From: Echinicola marina
GTDB taxonomy: Bacteria; Bacteroidota; Bacteroidia; Cytophagales; Cyclobacteriaceae
Direction of reading: 5' to 3'
DNA length: 64,000 nt
Assembly: GCF_020463795.1 (NCBI RefSeq)
Contig: NZ_CP080025.1
Span: 2,601,501-2,665,500, forward strand
The notes under the pieces are model-generated. The model had not been told where the DNA came from. It saw nothing but the letters and a program-made list of their open reading frames with translations, and searched no databases. Positions within the stretch are counted from its first letter, which is position 1. Each line of letters opens with the position of its first letter. Below, in pieces: positions 62,765-64,000 of the stretch. Both the position numbers and the translations under genes were made by a program.

Positions 62765-63139
62765 TTATTGTCTGTTGATCATATGGTTGGCCACTTTTAC
62801 AAAGTAGCCCATCATCAATTCTTTTACGTTTTGATCCACCTCAATTCTGTCGAGGGCATTGAGCATATTGTTGAGCCAGTGGTTTCGCATTTTATCATCG
62901 ATGGCCCATTGCAGGTGCCTCATGCGTAATCTTGGATGGCCTCTTTCCTCAGAATAGGTAGTGGGCCCACCAAATACCTGAAGAAGGAATAGGTATAAGC
63001 GTTCTTCAGCAGGAGCCAGGTCTTCTGGGTAAATGGACCGAAGGGCTTCATTGGATTCAACTCCTTCATAAAAATACCTGGTCAATTCTTTGATTTTTTC
63101 TTCACCAATAGCTTGGTAAACCGTTTGGAATTCGTTCAT
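62765..63139 (-). CDS. Truncated haemoglobin (group 2-like globin)
   Basis: A 124-residue globin fold. Landmarks are FYEGVESNEALRSIYPEDL (the B-to-E region), QVFGGPTTYSEERGHPRLRMRH (the E/F region; the last His of RMRH is in the proximal-His position) and HWLNNMLNALDRIEVDQ with the conserved Trp of group 2. Group 2 truncated globins bind oxygen or NO and are often involved in nitrosative stress or oxygen handling. The gene lies between NfeD and plsC-like genes, co-oriented with both, spaced 74 and 3 bases. Confidence 0.93.
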   Translation of the reverse strand: MNEFQTVYQAIGEEKIKELTRYFYEGVESNEALRSIYPEDLAPAEERLYLFLLQVFGGPTTYSEERGHPRLRMRHLQWAIDDKMRNHWLNNMLNALDRIEVDQNVKELMMGYFVKVANHMINRQ

Positions 63140-63213
63140 GATACTATGATTCGAAAAACAAACTTAAAGAATTTTAGCAAAAGATAAATTTGAAATGGAG
63201 ATCAATTTAAGCC

Positions 63214-64000
63214 TTATTGTTTTTTGACCGTAAGGGATGTGCCCTCTGTACTGATGACTTTAATTTTCTCTCCCTTGTCAATAAATTCACCCCTTGAATG
63301 CGCATCATAGATTTCAGCTTCAATGAGGATTTTGCCACTAGGCATTAGTCTGGTATGTGCAATTCCTTCTTTGCCCAGTAATTCTTCTCCATACCAAGAT
63401 GAGGTGTACCCAGCCTTCTTGTCTTGCGTATCTGCTAAGGCAATATGACTAAAGGCTTTCCATTGATTGACCTTAGGGGCCATGATGAAAATCAGTCCCA
63501 CTGCAATGACTGCGGATAAAACCACTGTGACCAATGCCATGAAAAGGTCTCCTGAAGGAACAAAGGTAAAGTCGAATATGTCATTAGGGATCATGCCGAG
63601 GGTGAGACCTGTAAGAATGCCCATGATTCCCAGTATGCCGGCTACACCAAATCCCGGTATTACAAATAATTCCAATGCGAGTAATATGATACCTAAAATA
63701 AATACGACGATTTCCCAATTTTCTGCCAAGCCAGTTAGATAATAAGGAATAAAATAGAGGGTTACAGCTATAATTGATGCAGCTAATGGGAAGCCTACGC
63801 CTGGTGTTTGAATTTCAAAATAAATACCAGCAAAAATGACTAAAATCAGAAAGCCACTCACGGCTGGATTTAAGAAGAAAGATATGATAGTCTCGCTGGT
63901 GTTCAGTTTATATTCGATGATCTCGTAATTATCGACTTGCTGTTTTTCGATGATTTCTTCAATAGAATTGACCTGTCCTTCACAAAAACCGTTTTCAATT
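63214..64000 (-). CDS. NfeD-family membrane protein, N-terminal part outside the window (partial)
   Basis: The frame is open from 64000 down to the stop at 63214, so the gene continues past the right edge. The visible 261 residues begin IENGFCEGQVNSIEEIIEKQ, part of a ClpP-like serine-protease region, then four hydrophobic segments (FLILVIFAGIYFEIQTPGVG, ASIIAVTLYFIPYYL, VVFILGIILLALELFVIPGFG, ILTGLTLGMI) and an OB-fold NfeD domain (SYGEELLGKEGIAHTRLMPSGKILIEAE, in parts). Long-form NfeD proteins combine a ClpP-like protease with this membrane part and partner with stomatin-like proteins, which is inferred. A GTG at 63861 is internal, not the true start. Confidence 0.9.
   Translation of the reverse strand, partial: IENGFCEGQVNSIEEIIEKQQVDNYEIIEYKLNTSETIISFFLNPAVSGFLILVIFAGIYFEIQTPGVGFPLAASIIAVTLYFIPYYLTGLAENWEIVVFILGIILLALELFVIPGFGVAGILGIMGILTGLTLGMIPNDIFDFTFVPSGDLFMALVTVVLSAVIAVGLIFIMAPKVNQWKAFSHIALADTQDKKAGYTSSWYGEELLGKEGIAHTRLMPSGKILIEAEIYDAHSRGEFIDKGEKIKVISTEGTSLTVKKQ

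Noticed and set aside
1-64000. tRNA, rRNA, CRISPR arrays and insertion sequences
   Set aside because: None was recognised when reading both strands; short hairpins lack cloverleaf features, and no regular spaced repeats or transposase genes were found.

Overview
The window looks like the chromosome of an aerobic, probably marine, member of the Bacteroidota, most like Cyclobacteriaceae (Echinicola, Algoriphagus or Cyclobacterium type). This is inferred from gene content: SusC/SusD pairs driven by ECF sigma/FecR anti-sigma pairs, PorP/SprF and type IX secretion (T9SS) features, sulfatases, GWxTD, DUF4270, DUF2723 and DUF2141 proteins, LytTR regulators, TAnnTTTG-type promoter elements and few Shine-Dalgarno sites. 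No tRNA, rRNA, CRISPR array or insertion sequence was seen.

Layout. 1-4436: end of a T9SS-associated PorP/SprF gene, an OmpA-like TPR/PD40 lipoprotein and a large secreted protein with a T9SS sorting domain. 4522-7425: a LytTR response regulator and a PAS histidine kinase, divergently oriented. 7519-32548: a carbohydrate-use region. It holds a DUF1080 lipoprotein, GH20 hexosaminidase and GH88 unsaturated-uronyl hydrolase, then two complete sigma / FecR / SusC / SusD modules (12432-19748 and 23619-30675) with two S1 sulfatases between them, and a GH43-like glycosidase at the end. Sulfatases, GH88 and GH20 together suggest a sulfated, uronate-containing glycan such as a glycosaminoglycan or ulvan-type polymer. 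No polysaccharide lyase is present in the window. Three genes here are damaged: an ECF sigma gene is a relic (11579-11949), the first SusC is frameshifted near 17160, and the GH43-like gene has an in-frame amber codon at 32183-32185.

32730-40898: small envelope proteins (including an unlisted 53-residue membrane protein in front of two PepSY-like proteins), then a four-gene minus-strand operon DUF4270 - kelch lipoprotein - LytS-like kinase - LytTR regulator, divergent from an outer-membrane beta-barrel gene and a DUF2141 gene. This cluster reads as an uncharacterised envelope-sensing unit and is my best candidate for an undescribed system.

40940-64000: mostly housekeeping. It holds rlmB, GWxTD, a methyltransferase, GNAT, DUF2723, TPR, Lrp/AsnC, NUDIX, MATE, thioesterase and MFS genes. 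prfB follows with its programmed +1 frameshift fully visible, then ilvE, a PduO-type adenosyltransferase and an ABC ATPase. The last stretch is a tightly packed run of NfeD, truncated globin, plsC-like, gatC and a large membrane TPR protein. Strong hairpin terminators mark most operon ends.
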